From an uncultured Spirochaetia bacterium (GTDB lineage: Bacteria > Spirochaetota > Spirochaetia > SZUA-6 > Bin103): 64,000 nucleotides of DNA. Where the stretch lies: positions 1,054,001-1,118,000 of the forward strand of contig CATQHW010000002.1 of the NCBI GenBank assembly GCA_958296075.1, read 5' to 3'. This document shows positions 18,570 through 27,439 of this stretch, in pieces; within the stretch, counting starts at the first letter, position 1, and every line of letters begins with the position of its first letter. A program made the position numbers and the translations under genes. The notes under the pieces are model-generated. The model did not search any database, was not told the DNA's origin, and saw nothing but the letters and a program-made list of their open reading frames with translations.

Positions 18570-19481
18570 GTGATCGAAGTCCGCCAGCCGGGGCCGTATC
18601 GCTATACCTATTCGGCCGACCACGCGGCCGTCGCCCGCGTACCGACGGGCCGGCAGGTGCGCATCCACTGCGTCGACTGCTTCGAGAACCGCCTGGTCGA
18701 CGAGTCCCAGCGCTACGCCGACGTCTGCCAGTACCCGTATCTGAATCCGCAGACCGGCCCGGTCTACGTCGAAGGCGCCGAGGAGGACGACACCCTGCTG
18801 GTCCACATCGACGACATCGAGATCACCCGCGACTGGGCGGTGACCGGGCTGGTGCCGCGCTTCGGCCTGCTCACCGGCACCGACGCCACCGCCATGCTCA
18901 CCGGCGCCCTGCCGGAGGTGGTGCGCAAGGTCCCGATCCGCGACGGTCGCGTCTGGTTCGGCGGGCTCAGTCGGCCCCTGTCGCCGTTCATGGGCACTAT
19001 CGGCACGGCCCCGAAGCTGGAGGCGATCAACGCCCTGACCCCGTCGAGCTACGGCGGCAACATGGATTGCCCGGAGACCTGCGCCGGCAACACCCTGCAC
19101 CTTCCGGTGCGCAACGACGGCGGCCTGTTCTTCTGCGGCGACGGCCATGCCACCCAGGGCCATGGCGAGATCGGCGGCGTCGCCTGCGAGGTGCCGGTCA
19201 ACCTGGTCTGCCGGTTCGAGGTCATCAAGGGGCAGGCGATCGGCTGGCCGCGCGTCACCAACGACACGCACCTGATGGTGATCGGCAGCGCCCGACCGCT
19301 GGAGGACGCCACCCGCATCGCCGCGACCGAACTGGTCCGGTGGGTGGCCGCCGACTACGGCATGGACGCCACCGACGCGCTGATCTGGATCACGCAGACC
19401 CTGGAGCTGCGGGTCGGCAACGTGTGCGACCCCAACTACTCGGTGGTCGCCGCCGTTCCGCGCGCCGCGCTGATCGCGTAA
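18570..19481 (+). CDS. Acetamidase/formamidase family amidohydrolase
   Basis: 303 residues of FmdA/AmdA type. Family marks are LVHIDDIEI, LSPFMGTIGTAP, the metal-site region NMDCPETCAGNTLHLPV, and LFFCGDGHATQGHGEIGG. It hydrolyses short aliphatic or related amides with release of ammonia; the true substrate is unknown. It lies 10 bp before an SDR gene in a cluster with PhyH and quinone reductase genes, suggesting degradation of a nitrogen-containing organic compound. GTG start chosen at family-consistent length. Confidence 0.88.
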   Translation: MIEVRQPGPYRYTYSADHAAVARVPTGRQVRIHCVDCFENRLVDESQRYADVCQYPYLNPQTGPVYVEGAEEDDTLLVHIDDIEITRDWAVTGLVPRFGLLTGTDATAMLTGALPEVVRKVPIRDGRVWFGGLSRPLSPFMGTIGTAPKLEAINALTPSSYGGNMDCPETCAGNTLHLPVRNDGGLFFCGDGHATQGHGEIGGVACEVPVNLVCRFEVIKGQAIGWPRVTNDTHLMVIGSARPLEDATRIAATELVRWVAADYGMDATDALIWITQTLELRVGNVCDPNYSVVAAVPRAALIA

Positions 19482-19484
19482 GCT
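19479..19484 (+). promoter_or_regulatory. -10 element placed for a leaderless transcript (SDR gene)
   Basis: TAAGCT overlaps the stop codon of the upstream gene and ends 7 nt before the ATG at 19492. No Shine-Dalgarno is visible. Confidence 0.4.
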
Positions 19485-19491
19485 CGAATCG

Positions 19492-20295
19492 ATGGGTCGC
19501 ATTCAGGACAAGGTCGCGATCGTCACCGGCGCCGGCTCGGTCGGTCCCGGCATCGGCAACGGGCGCGCCACGGCGCTGGTGTTCGCGCGGGAGGGGGCGC
19601 GCGTGCTGCTGGTCGACCGCGACCTGGCCCTCGCCGAGGAGACCTGCCGCATGATCGCCGAGGCGGGCGCCTCGGCGGGCGGGGAATCGTCCACCTTCCA
19701 GGCGGACGTGAGCGACGCGGCGGCCTGCGGCGGCATCGCCGCCGCCTGCATCGAGCGCTACGGACGCATCGACATCCTGCACAACAACGTCGGCATCGAG
19801 ATCGCCGGCGGGCTTGCCGACACTACCGAGGAGGCGTGGGACCGCACCCTGGCGGTGAACCTCAAGAGCATGTTCCTGATGGCCAAGGCGGTCGTCCCGC
19901 ACATGGAGCGACAGGGATCGGGCGCCATCGTCAACATCTCCTCGATCAACGCCATCCGTACGCTGCCGGCGCTCTCCCTGCCCTACGCGGTGTCGAAGGC
20001 CGGCGTGATCGCCTTTACCCGCGACGTGGCGGTCGAGTACGCGGCCAAGGGCATCCGCGTCAATGCCGTGTTGCCCGGCATGATGGCCACGCCGTTCGTC
20101 GTTGCGGCGCTCACCGGCGCGTACGGCGGCGACGTGGACGCCATGATGAAGCGGCGCGACGGCCTGTGCCCCACCGGCAGGCAGGGCGACGGGTGGGACG
20201 TGGCGCACCTGTCGCTGTTTCTGGCTTCGGACGAGGCGAAGTACGTCACCGGCGAGTCGGTGGTGGTCGACGGCGCGCAGACCTGCCGTCTCTGA
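19492..20295 (+). CDS. Short-chain dehydrogenase/reductase
   Basis: 267 residues of classical SDR type. The cofactor site is TGAGSVGPGIGNGRA, the core Asn lies in ILHNNVG, the catalytic Ser in NISSINAI, and the catalytic Tyr and Lys in YAVSKAG. The C-terminal YVTGESVVVDGAQ is also standard. LVDRDLA after beta-2 (Asp) suggests NAD(H) preference. It probably oxidises an alcohol intermediate in the catabolic cluster. Confidence 0.92.
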   Translation: MGRIQDKVAIVTGAGSVGPGIGNGRATALVFAREGARVLLVDRDLALAEETCRMIAEAGASAGGESSTFQADVSDAAACGGIAAACIERYGRIDILHNNVGIEIAGGLADTTEEAWDRTLAVNLKSMFLMAKAVVPHMERQGSGAIVNISSINAIRTLPALSLPYAVSKAGVIAFTRDVAVEYAAKGIRVNAVLPGMMATPFVVAALTGAYGGDVDAMMKRRDGLCPTGRQGDGWDVAHLSLFLASDEAKYVTGESVVVDGAQTCRL

Positions 20296-20305
20296 GGGGA
20301 CGGTC

Positions 20306-20311
20306 TATGCT
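20306..20311 (+). promoter_or_regulatory. -10 element placed for a leaderless transcript (PhyH gene)
   Basis: TATGCT ends 6 nt before the ATG at 20318. No Shine-Dalgarno is visible between the SDR stop and this ATG. Confidence 0.45.
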
Positions 20312-20317
20312 GGACCG

Positions 20318-21202
20318 ATGACGACCGAGGCTGCCGACATCCGCAAGCCCACGCTGGGCTACGACTACGAGTTCGACGCCGAGCGGCTCGACCGCATCGC
20401 CGCCTGCACCGCCGAGCACGGTTTCTGCATCGCCAAGGAGGTGCTGTCCCCCGCCATGGTAGACGTGCTGCGCCGCGAGGTCTGGCGGGTGGTCGATCCG
20501 GACCGCGCGCTCGGCGCGGGCGAGAGCCGCACCTGGCACGCCTGGTTCGACGAGGCGACGGAGGCGTGGGGGTTGCTCGACGATTCGCGCTTCATGAACC
20601 TGCCGCGCGCGCTGCTCGGCACCGGCGAGATCTGCATCAACCGCTCGGCGGCGATCATCCGCCGCCCCGGTTCGGCGGCGGTGGGGTGGCACACCGACTG
20701 GCGGGGGCAGACCGACGACCCGCCGCGCAACGCGGGCGAGGTCCTCAACCGCGGCTCCTGGCCGTCCGGCATCTGGTTCTATCTCACCGGCTCGCGCCCC
20801 ACGCACGGCGGCCTGTGCGTGATCGAGGATTCCAACCACGCCGACTGGGCCGGCCCGGAGGGGTTCCGCCTCACCGCCGACCGCTATTCGTTCGTCCCGG
20901 GAGGGGCGGCCGAGGGGGAGCGCTACGAGGGCTTCGACATCCCCGGCCTGGTGCCGTTGTTCACCGATCCGGGCGACTGCATCCTGTTCGCCGACCGCAC
21001 CTTTCACGGCGCGTTTCCCAATCGAGAGGAGCGCGCGCGGCTCTCCTGCGGCGTCGGCTTCCGCAAGCGGAGCGACCTGATCGACGCGCCGTGGGAGCTG
21101 CCGGCGCCGGCGCGCGCGTTCGTGGAGGCGCTGCCGGAGCGCCACAAGCGCTACGTGGACGGCTACACCGGCATCGACCTGTCGTTCGGCTCCGCGGGAT
21201 AG
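20318..21202 (+). CDS. Phytanoyl-CoA dioxygenase-like Fe(II)/2-oxoglutarate oxygenase
   Basis: 294 residues of the PhyH family. The iron facial triad is visible: HTD in GWHTDWRG, and the distal His in RTFHGAFPN. The 2-oxoglutarate-binding Arg follows in RARLSCG. It would hydroxylate a small organic substrate using O2 and 2-oxoglutarate. Bacterial members act on secondary metabolites, ectoine, phosphonates and similar compounds, so the name does not fix the substrate. It lies between the SDR and quinone reductase genes with gaps of 22 and 10 bp. Confidence 0.88.
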   Translation: MTTEAADIRKPTLGYDYEFDAERLDRIAACTAEHGFCIAKEVLSPAMVDVLRREVWRVVDPDRALGAGESRTWHAWFDEATEAWGLLDDSRFMNLPRALLGTGEICINRSAAIIRRPGSAAVGWHTDWRGQTDDPPRNAGEVLNRGSWPSGIWFYLTGSRPTHGGLCVIEDSNHADWAGPEGFRLTADRYSFVPGGAAEGERYEGFDIPGLVPLFTDPGDCILFADRTFHGAFPNREERARLSCGVGFRKRSDLIDAPWELPAPARAFVEALPERHKRYVDGYTGIDLSFGSAG

Positions 21203-21205
21203 AAT
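21200..21205 (+). promoter_or_regulatory. -10 element placed for a leaderless transcript (quinone reductase gene)
   Basis: TAGAAT begins at the stop codon of the PhyH gene and ends 7 nt before the ATG at 21213. No Shine-Dalgarno is seen. Confidence 0.5.
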
Positions 21206-21212
21206 CGCCGCC

Positions 21213-22178
21213 ATGAAAGCGATCGTGATCGAGCAGAGCGGCGGGCCGGAGGTGCTCGCCTACCGGGACGCCGGCGTGAGTGAGCCGGCCGCCGGTCAGG
21301 TGCGGGTGCGCGTCGAGGCGGCGGGCGTCAACTACATCGACACCTACCACCGCAGCGGTCTCTACCCCATGGGTATGCCGTTCACGCCGGGCGTGGAGGG
21401 CGCCGGCGTCGTCGACGCGGTCGGCGCCGGGGTCGACGGGTTGGCGGTCGGGGATCGGGTGGTCTACGCCATGTCTCCCGGTTCCTATGCCGAGCAGGCG
21501 CTGGCGCCGGCCGACAAGACGGCGCTCATCCCCGATGGGATCGGCACCGAATTGGCCGGCGCGGCGTTCCTGCAGGGTCTGACGGCCCACTATCTGGCCT
21601 GTTCGACCTATCCGCTGTCGTCGTCGGCGACGTGTCTGGTGCTGGCCGCCGCCGGCGGGGTGGGGCTCCTCCTCGTGCAGATCGCCATGCGCCGCGGCGC
21701 CCGCGTGATCGGCTGCGTGTCCACGGACGCCAAGGCGGAGTCGGCCCGTCAGGCCGGCTGCGCCGAGGTCATCCGCTACGACCAGGTCGACTTCAAGGAC
21801 GAGGTGATGCGCCTGACCGGCGGCCGGGGCGTACAGGTCGTCTATGACTCGGTGGCGGCTGCTACGTACCGGCAGAGCCTGGCCTGTCTGGCGCCGCGCG
21901 GTTATCTGGTGCTGTACGGCAATGCCAGCGGCCCGGTGACCTCGTTCGATCCGCGTCTGCTGAACGAGGGATCGTACTTCGTCACGCGGCCCACGCTGGC
22001 CCACTACCTCCTCGATGAAGGCGAGTTGCGCTCTCGCGCCGGCGACCTGTTCGGTTGGATCGCCGCCGGAGACCTGGACGTGCGCATCCACCGGCGGTAT
22101 CCGCTGCGCGACGCCGCGCAGGCGCACCGCGACATCCAGTCCCGCGCCACCAGCGGCAAGCTGCTGTTGATCCCCTGA
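21213..22178 (+). CDS. Zinc-independent quinone oxidoreductase (NADPH:quinone reductase)
   Basis: 321 residues of the medium-chain dehydrogenase superfamily, QOR branch. The N-terminus MKAIVIEQSGGPEVL, GVNYIDTYHRSGLYP and the family fingerprint region around FLQGLTAHYL are clear. The nucleotide fold carries VLAAAGGVGLLLVQIA, and KLLLIP ends the chain as in Qor. No zinc-ligand cysteines are present. It reduces quinones or enals with NADPH. It is the last gene of the catabolic cluster. Confidence 0.92.
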   Translation: MKAIVIEQSGGPEVLAYRDAGVSEPAAGQVRVRVEAAGVNYIDTYHRSGLYPMGMPFTPGVEGAGVVDAVGAGVDGLAVGDRVVYAMSPGSYAEQALAPADKTALIPDGIGTELAGAAFLQGLTAHYLACSTYPLSSSATCLVLAAAGGVGLLLVQIAMRRGARVIGCVSTDAKAESARQAGCAEVIRYDQVDFKDEVMRLTGGRGVQVVYDSVAAATYRQSLACLAPRGYLVLYGNASGPVTSFDPRLLNEGSYFVTRPTLAHYLLDEGELRSRAGDLFGWIAAGDLDVRIHRRYPLRDAAQAHRDIQSRATSGKLLLIP

Positions 22179-22239
22179 CCGGCGCCCAGTCGCGCCGGCT
22201 CCGGTTAATCGGCGGACGGTGGTTGCCGAAACATGATGC

Positions 22240-23757
22240 ATGAGCAACAGACCTGTGGCACCGGAACGGGACGACTCGACGAGACGTGACCGCACGCGGC
22301 GGCATCGCACGCGGCCGGAGCTGCTGCCGGTCCTGGCCGCGCTCATGGTGCTGGCGGCGGCAGGGGCCGGTGCCCAGGACGTCGATCCCGCCGATCGATA
22401 CACGCTCGCCGGCAACGCCATCGCACCCAAGGTTACGCAGTCGATCACCTGGGGAATCGTCGACGCGGTGACCGGACGGACCGATACCGTGGGCTCGCGG
22501 CAGGCGACGATGGAGCGGTTGGAGGCGGCCGGCGTCGTCCGCTACGGGCTGCCGAAGCTCACCAGCCGGCTGATCTCGAACGGCGGCGCGACGCCGCTGC
22601 CGGCCGCCGACAAGATCGAGGTGAACGGCGCCCACGGACAGCTCTGGGGCTTCGGTTTCGCGGGCGGCGGAGACTACCGCCGTCTGGGCAGCGGCGCGGG
22701 CGCCGGCGTCGCCTGGAACGGCGACTCGGTCAGCGGTCACCTGGGATTCGACGTCCGGCCGGTCCGCGAGATGATGGCCGGCTTGACGGCGGGGCTGTCG
22801 CACACGAAGACAGCCTACGAGGTCGACGGCCAAGCGGGCGAGTTCGATCTCCGTATGGTCACCGGTTCGCCCTACTTCAGTTGGGTGTTGGTCCCGGGCC
22901 TGTGGTGGTGGGCGACCGCCACCTATGGGCGGGGCGAAGCCACCATCGCCGACGGACGCGAGATGATCGCCGAAGCGCCGCACGCCGGGGACGCGTCGCT
23001 GCTGGGCGGCGCGCTCGGCTGGAGCGTCAACGTCGTCGACAGCCCCGGCTCCGATCCCGCCTCCCGCATCGAACTGGCGGTCAAGGGCGAAGGCAGCCTG
23101 AGCTATTTCAACGTGGCGCGGACGCGCGGCTCGATGCCCGACCTGGAGATGAACACGTGGCGCGGCCGCGCCCTGTTGCAGGGAACCTACGAGCTGCCGA
23201 TCAACGATAGCGTCTACGTGACGCCGACGGTGGAGGTCGGCGTCCGCTACGACGGCGGTCAGGCGGCCAGCGGCGCCGGCGTGGAACTCGGCGGCAGCAT
23301 GCGCTACGACGACCACTCGGTCGGCGTGACGCTGGAAGCGCACGGGCGCGCGCTGGTGCCGCTCGAAGATTCGTCGCAGGAGTGGAGCGCCGGCGGGCTG
23401 TTGCGGGTCGCCTCCGATCGGGACGGTTACGGGCCGTTCCTGAACGTGAACCCCAGCTACGGACCGGTGCAAGAGACGATCGCGTCGGCGCCGTCGGCGG
23501 CTCAGGCCGCCTTTCGGGGCGCGCGGCTGAACGCGGAATTGGGCTACGGCGGTCTGCAGGTCGCCGGCGTGCCGGGGTTGTTGACCCCATACGGTGCCGT
23601 TACGCTGGGCTACGGCGGCGCATCGAGCTATCGATGGGGCAGCCGTCTAGCGGTTACGGACGACCTGGACCTGAACCTGGAGGCGCAGCACGAAAAGGCC
23701 GACATCGCCGCGGCGACCACGCATCGCGCCGTCGTCAGCGCCCACCTGCGCATGTAG
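22240..23757 (+). CDS. Autotransporter-type outer-membrane beta-barrel protein
   Basis: 505 residues. The N-terminus has a basic stretch, then a hydrophobic signal segment PVLAALMVLAAAGAGA ending before QDVDPAD. A short roughly 100-residue soluble region precedes a barrel of alternating strands (HLGFDVRP, SPYFSWVLVPGLWWWATATYG, LGGALGWSVNVV, LEAHGRAL, SAHLRM at the end). The barrel is clearly homologous to the C-terminus of the giant autotransporter at the window start (compare LRAHGRYL, LGADIRVAQPL). It has almost no passenger, so it may be a porin-like or stand-alone surface barrel. Confidence 0.82.
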   Translation: MSNRPVAPERDDSTRRDRTRRHRTRPELLPVLAALMVLAAAGAGAQDVDPADRYTLAGNAIAPKVTQSITWGIVDAVTGRTDTVGSRQATMERLEAAGVVRYGLPKLTSRLISNGGATPLPAADKIEVNGAHGQLWGFGFAGGGDYRRLGSGAGAGVAWNGDSVSGHLGFDVRPVREMMAGLTAGLSHTKTAYEVDGQAGEFDLRMVTGSPYFSWVLVPGLWWWATATYGRGEATIADGREMIAEAPHAGDASLLGGALGWSVNVVDSPGSDPASRIELAVKGEGSLSYFNVARTRGSMPDLEMNTWRGRALLQGTYELPINDSVYVTPTVEVGVRYDGGQAASGAGVELGGSMRYDDHSVGVTLEAHGRALVPLEDSSQEWSAGGLLRVASDRDGYGPFLNVNPSYGPVQETIASAPSAAQAAFRGARLNAELGYGGLQVAGVPGLLTPYGAVTLGYGGASSYRWGSRLAVTDDLDLNLEAQHEKADIAAATTHRAVVSAHLRM

Positions 23758-23805
23758 GGCCGAGGTCCGGCCCGTTCCGTTCTCCCGGCCGGCGGTCCGC
23801 GCGCG

Positions 23806-24234
23806 ATGACACGGCAGGGCCATGAGCCGGCGGCGCCGGGACCGGCTCCGCGCGGTACCCCCGGCGAGATAGCCGTCTGTACGCTGCGCGAGCTGCCGCC
23901 GGGTGAAAGGCGTGAGGTCGACGTGGGCGGCCGGCACGCGATCTGCGTGTTCAACGTCGGCGGCACGCTGGTCGCGCTCCGCAACCTGTGCCCGCACCGC
24001 GGCGGCGCGCTGACGCGCGGATTCATCGGACCGCTGGTCACCGCCGAGGCGCCCGGCCGCTTCCGCTACGAACGGGAAGGGGAGATACTGCACTGCCCCA
24101 CTCATCAGTGGGAGTTCGACCTGAAGACCGGGTGCGCGTTGCATGAGCCGCGCCTGTGTGCGAAGACCTACCGGGTGAGCGTGCGCGGCGATCAGGTCAT
24201 ACTGCACGTGCACGAGGGAGGTCCACGGCGATGA
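23806..24234 (+). CDS. Rieske [2Fe-2S] ferredoxin-like protein
   Basis: 142 residues. Both cluster-binding boxes are present: CPHRGG and, after an insertion, CPTHQWEFD (two Cys and two His in total). It is a small electron carrier, probably serving an oxygenase. The stop overlaps the start of the following amidohydrolase as ATGA, so the two are translated together. No oxygenase large subunit is adjacent. A regulatory or cofactor role for the amidohydrolase pathway is possible. Confidence 0.88.
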   Translation: MTRQGHEPAAPGPAPRGTPGEIAVCTLRELPPGERREVDVGGRHAICVFNVGGTLVALRNLCPHRGGALTRGFIGPLVTAEAPGRFRYEREGEILHCPTHQWEFDLKTGCALHEPRLCAKTYRVSVRGDQVILHVHEGGPRR

Positions 24235-25394
24235 CACCGAGCGCTACCGCTGCCACCGACTCCACGGTCGTCGACCGGCCGGCCGCCGCGACGGAGCCGG
24301 CATCGGCGGCCGCGCCCGCGCGCAAACGCAAGGTAGCCCCCTACCTGGTCGATTGCGATTGCCACCACACGTGGCGGCAGATCGACGACGTCTTTCCCTA
24401 TCTTCCGCGGCGCTACGTGGAGAGCATCAGGGACTTCGGGCCGATGCTGCCCAAATATCCCTACACGAACGTGCGCAACAACAGCGGCTTGGCCTTTCGG
24501 GTGGACCATCCCGTCGAGCCGGACACGGACCTGGCCGAGTTCACGATCGAGCACCACGTGGAGGCGTACGGGATCGACGCGGCGCTCCTCACCGGCTCGT
24601 CGGTCTATTCCGCGGCGGGGCTTCCCGACCTGGACTACGCCACGGCGCTCTGCCGGGCGTTCAACGACTACACGCTGGAGCACTGGGTCGCCAAGGACCC
24701 GCGGCTGCTCATGACCATCGCCATACCGGTGCACGCCCCGGTGGAGGCTGCCGCCGAGATCGAGCGGATCGGGTCGCATCCGGCCGCGGCGGCGGTGATG
24801 ATGCCGGCCGGCGCGCGGTCGCCGTTCGGCAACCGGTTCTACGACCGCATCCATGCCGCCGCCGCCGATCAGGGGCTGCCGATCGTGACCCACTTCGGGT
24901 GCGAGGGGCAGGGCCCGACCAACGCGCCGACCGCGGCGGGATTCCCTTCGTATTATCTGGAGATGCGCATGGCGCGGCCGCAGATCGCGCAGGCCCACTC
25001 GGCCAGCTTGATCTGCGAAGGGGTGTTCGAGCGCTATCCCACCCTGAAGTGGCTGTTCGTGGAGGTCGACACGTGGTGGATCCCCGGGTTGCTGTGGCAC
25101 TTCGACGCCGACTGGAAGGCGGTGCGCGAATACACGCCGTGGGTCAAGCGGCTGCCCAGCGAGTACTTCCGCGAACATATCCGCGTCGGCACCCAGCCGC
25201 TGCAGTTGCCGCCCGGCCGGCAGGACGCCGCGGCGTTCCTGCGGTGGATGCACGCCGGGGAGGTGCTGGTCTACGCCAGCGACTTCCCGCACTGGGATTG
25301 GGACGAGCCCACGCCCACGGCCGGACAGTTTCCCAAGGAGCTGCGCGCGGCTGTGTTCGGCGGCAACGCGCGCGAGCTGCTCGGCCTGGACTGA
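24231..25394 (+). CDS. Amidohydrolase family 2 metalloenzyme
   Basis: 387 residues. After a low-complexity Ala/Thr-rich N-terminus of about 35 residues comes the barrel: VDCDCHHTW (metal-binding His motif), ALLTGSSVYS, IVTHFGCEGQG (His), IAQAHSASLICEGVFERYPTLK (second His) and VYASDFPHWDWDEPT (catalytic Asp). This is the ACMSD/amidohydro-2 pattern: decarboxylation or hydrolysis of aromatic or lactone-type substrates. I chose the ATG that overlaps the Rieske stop. The partnership with a Rieske protein points to breakdown of an aromatic or heterocyclic compound (inference). Confidence 0.87.
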   Translation: MTPSATAATDSTVVDRPAAATEPASAAAPARKRKVAPYLVDCDCHHTWRQIDDVFPYLPRRYVESIRDFGPMLPKYPYTNVRNNSGLAFRVDHPVEPDTDLAEFTIEHHVEAYGIDAALLTGSSVYSAAGLPDLDYATALCRAFNDYTLEHWVAKDPRLLMTIAIPVHAPVEAAAEIERIGSHPAAAAVMMPAGARSPFGNRFYDRIHAAAADQGLPIVTHFGCEGQGPTNAPTAAGFPSYYLEMRMARPQIAQAHSASLICEGVFERYPTLKWLFVEVDTWWIPGLLWHFDADWKAVREYTPWVKRLPSEYFREHIRVGTQPLQLPPGRQDAAAFLRWMHAGEVLVYASDFPHWDWDEPTPTAGQFPKELRAAVFGGNARELLGLD

Positions 25395-25410
25395 GGGCGG
25401 CGCGGGCCGC

Positions 25411-26427
25411 TCACCGGCGGCCGGTGACGAATTCTCGCAGGCGGGCGAGTTGCGCGTCGGTGCCCACCGCCACCAGCGAGTCCCCCGGCCGGACCGTGAT
25501 GCCGGCGATCGCCGTGTTGTCGTCCGGGATGCGAATCGCGTCCGGGGCGTGGATGGCGACGATCACCGCGCCGGTGTGGTCGCCGATCGGGGAGTCGCGC
25601 AGGGTGCTCCCGGCCAGAGGCGAGTTTTCCGTGACGGCGACCTCGTCTATCTGCAGGGAGCTGCGCTCGCGATCGAGCAACTCGTCCAGAAACCAGGTCA
25701 GCGACGGACGCAGCAGCGATATCGCCAGGCGGCGCCCCATGCTGCGATACGGCGACGCCACGCTGTCGGCGCCCACCTTCTCCAGCTTGCGGACGGTCTG
25801 CTGCTCGGCCGCCTGCGTGACGATCTTCAGCGCCGGATTGAGCTGCCGGGCGGAGAGGACCACGAACACGTTGGCGTCGTCGCTCGGCAGCACCGACACC
25901 AGCCCGGCGGCGCGCTTCACGCCGGCGGCCAGCAGGGTCTCATCCTCCTCGGCGTTGCCCTGCACGAACAGCAGCGACTCGTCGCCCGCGCAGTCGCTGC
26001 GTTCGGGGTCCAGGTCGACGATCACGAACGGCACCTTCTCTCCCGTGAACTCGGCGGCGACCTCTCGCCCGAACTTGCCGGCGCCGCACACGATGTAGTG
26101 CCCGGCGAGCCGGCGGATCGTTCGCTCCATACGTCTCCTCCTCCATACCGGCAGAAACGCTCCCTCGAACAGATAGGCGACCAGCGAGGTGGCCGAGTAC
26201 CAGATGACGATGATGGCGACCACGATCAGGCCGGAGGTGAACAGCCGCCCGCCGGCGGAGAGCTCCCGCACCTCGCCGTAGCCGACCGTGGAGATGGTGA
26301 TCACCGCCATGTACAGGCTGTCGTTCAGCGGCCACCCCTCGATCAGGGCGAAGCCCAGCGTGCCGACGACGGTAACCGCCAGCAGCAGCGCGATCGCGAT
26401 CAGGAATCGGCGATGAGGGGATGCCAC
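25411..26427 (-). CDS. Two-TM potassium channel with RCK (TrkA-N/TrkA-C) regulatory domains
   Basis: 338 residues. TM1 is LIAIALLLAVTVVGTLGFAL. The pore helix and selectivity filter read ITISTVGYGE, the canonical TVGYG. TM2 follows as SGLIVVAIIVIWYSATSLVA. Then come a RCK Rossmann domain (HYIVCGAGKFGREVAAEF, VIVDLDPE) and a TrkA-C domain near the end (ITVRPGDSLVAVGT). It is a ligand-gated K+ channel of the MthK/Kch type. The open frame runs far upstream, but the first plausible start is the GTG at 26427, which leaves a short N-terminus before TM1. A TATCAT lies 10 nt upstream. Confidence 0.92.
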   Translation of the reverse strand: MASPHRRFLIAIALLLAVTVVGTLGFALIEGWPLNDSLYMAVITISTVGYGEVRELSAGGRLFTSGLIVVAIIVIWYSATSLVAYLFEGAFLPVWRRRRMERTIRRLAGHYIVCGAGKFGREVAAEFTGEKVPFVIVDLDPERSDCAGDESLLFVQGNAEEDETLLAAGVKRAAGLVSVLPSDDANVFVVLSARQLNPALKIVTQAAEQQTVRKLEKVGADSVASPYRSMGRRLAISLLRPSLTWFLDELLDRERSSLQIDEVAVTENSPLAGSTLRDSPIGDHTGAVIVAIHAPDAIRIPDDNTAIAGITVRPGDSLVAVGTDAQLARLREFVTGRR

Positions 26428-26480
26428 CTGGACCCGGATGATAGACCGTTGCCGCGCGCGCTCGCGCCGGCGATCGTGCG

Positions 26481-27410
26481 CTACCGTGCCTCCCACGACC
26501 TGAGCATCGCGGCCACCTGCGCGGACTCCTCGGCGGACAAGGCGGCCAGCGGCGGGCGGCACGCGCTCGATGCGAAGACGCCGAGCAGGCGCAGGCCCTC
26601 CTTGACCGCCGGGATCGACCGGCCCGGCTTGGCGCGCAGCGCGGCGAGCGGCGCGAGCCGGTCCTGGACCGTGCCGATGCGCTGACGATCGCCGGCGCTC
26701 ACCGCCTGCCACAGCTCCATCGACAGCGCCGGGGCCAAGTTGACGGCGCCGGTGGAGAAGGCGGCGGCGCCCTCCAGCGCGTAGTAGGGGAACAGCCCCT
26801 CGCCGCCGCAGACGCCGGTCAAGCGGCGGTCCGGCGCCGCTCCACGCTGCGCCGCCATGAACTCCCGGAACCACAGAAGGTCGCCGGACTCCTCCTTCAC
26901 GGCGACGACATTGCCGATTTCCGCCAGCCGGCACGCCGCCGGCACGCTCAGGGGCGCGGCGGCGGTCCGGTACAGCATGAAGCCGATGCCGGCGGCCCCG
27001 GCGACGGCGCGGGCATAGCGCTCGGCGCCCGCCCCGGTCATGCCGAACATCGGATCGACCGTGGTGATCTGCGCCGCCGGGCAGCCGAGCCGTTGCGCCG
27101 CGCGCGCCTGGGCGGTCGCGCGGCCGATCGACCCGCTCACCGACGCCAGCACCAGGGCGCGGCCGTTCGCCTCCTGCACGGCGGCTTCCGTGACCGCCTG
27201 CCATTCGTCCATCGACAGGGAGAAACACTCGCCCGTCCCGCCGCACGGGGTGACGGCCGGCACGCCGTGCTCGACCAGGCGGCGGATCAGGTGGCGGAAG
27301 GCGTCCAGATCGACCGGCGCCTCGGGATCGTCGTCCGTGAACGGAGTGGGCGGGTAGGCGATAGGGCCGGCCAAGCGCGCTGGCAGCGTTGCTCGATCCA
27401 TTCGATCCAT
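26481..27410 (-). CDS. DHDPS/NAL-family class I lyase or dehydratase
   Basis: 309 residues and apparently intact, unlike its broken relative at 18065. Visible are AYPPTPFTDDDPEAPVD, TPCGGTGECFSLS (family GGTGE box), the catalytic Tyr in LYRTA, and the Schiff-base Lys in VVAVKEESGD. The closest functional types are 5-dehydro-4-deoxyglucarate dehydratase or 2-keto-3-deoxy acid aldolases, given the acid-sugar enzymes around it. It lies downstream of a small membrane-protein ORF on the same strand. Confidence 0.87.
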   Translation of the reverse strand: MDRMDRATLPARLAGPIAYPPTPFTDDDPEAPVDLDAFRHLIRRLVEHGVPAVTPCGGTGECFSLSMDEWQAVTEAAVQEANGRALVLASVSGSIGRATAQARAAQRLGCPAAQITTVDPMFGMTGAGAERYARAVAGAAGIGFMLYRTAAAPLSVPAACRLAEIGNVVAVKEESGDLLWFREFMAAQRGAAPDRRLTGVCGGEGLFPYYALEGAAAFSTGAVNLAPALSMELWQAVSAGDRQRIGTVQDRLAPLAALRAKPGRSIPAVKEGLRLLGVFASSACRPPLAALSAEESAQVAAMLRSWEAR

Positions 27411-27439
27411 CGGGCTGCCGGCGATCGGTGCGCCGAACC

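Noticed and set aside
25411..25427. TCACCGG/CCGGTGA inverted repeat at the end of the potassium channel gene
   Set aside because: It lies in the last codons and stop of the gene, is only 7 bp long and has no U-run, so a terminator is not supported.
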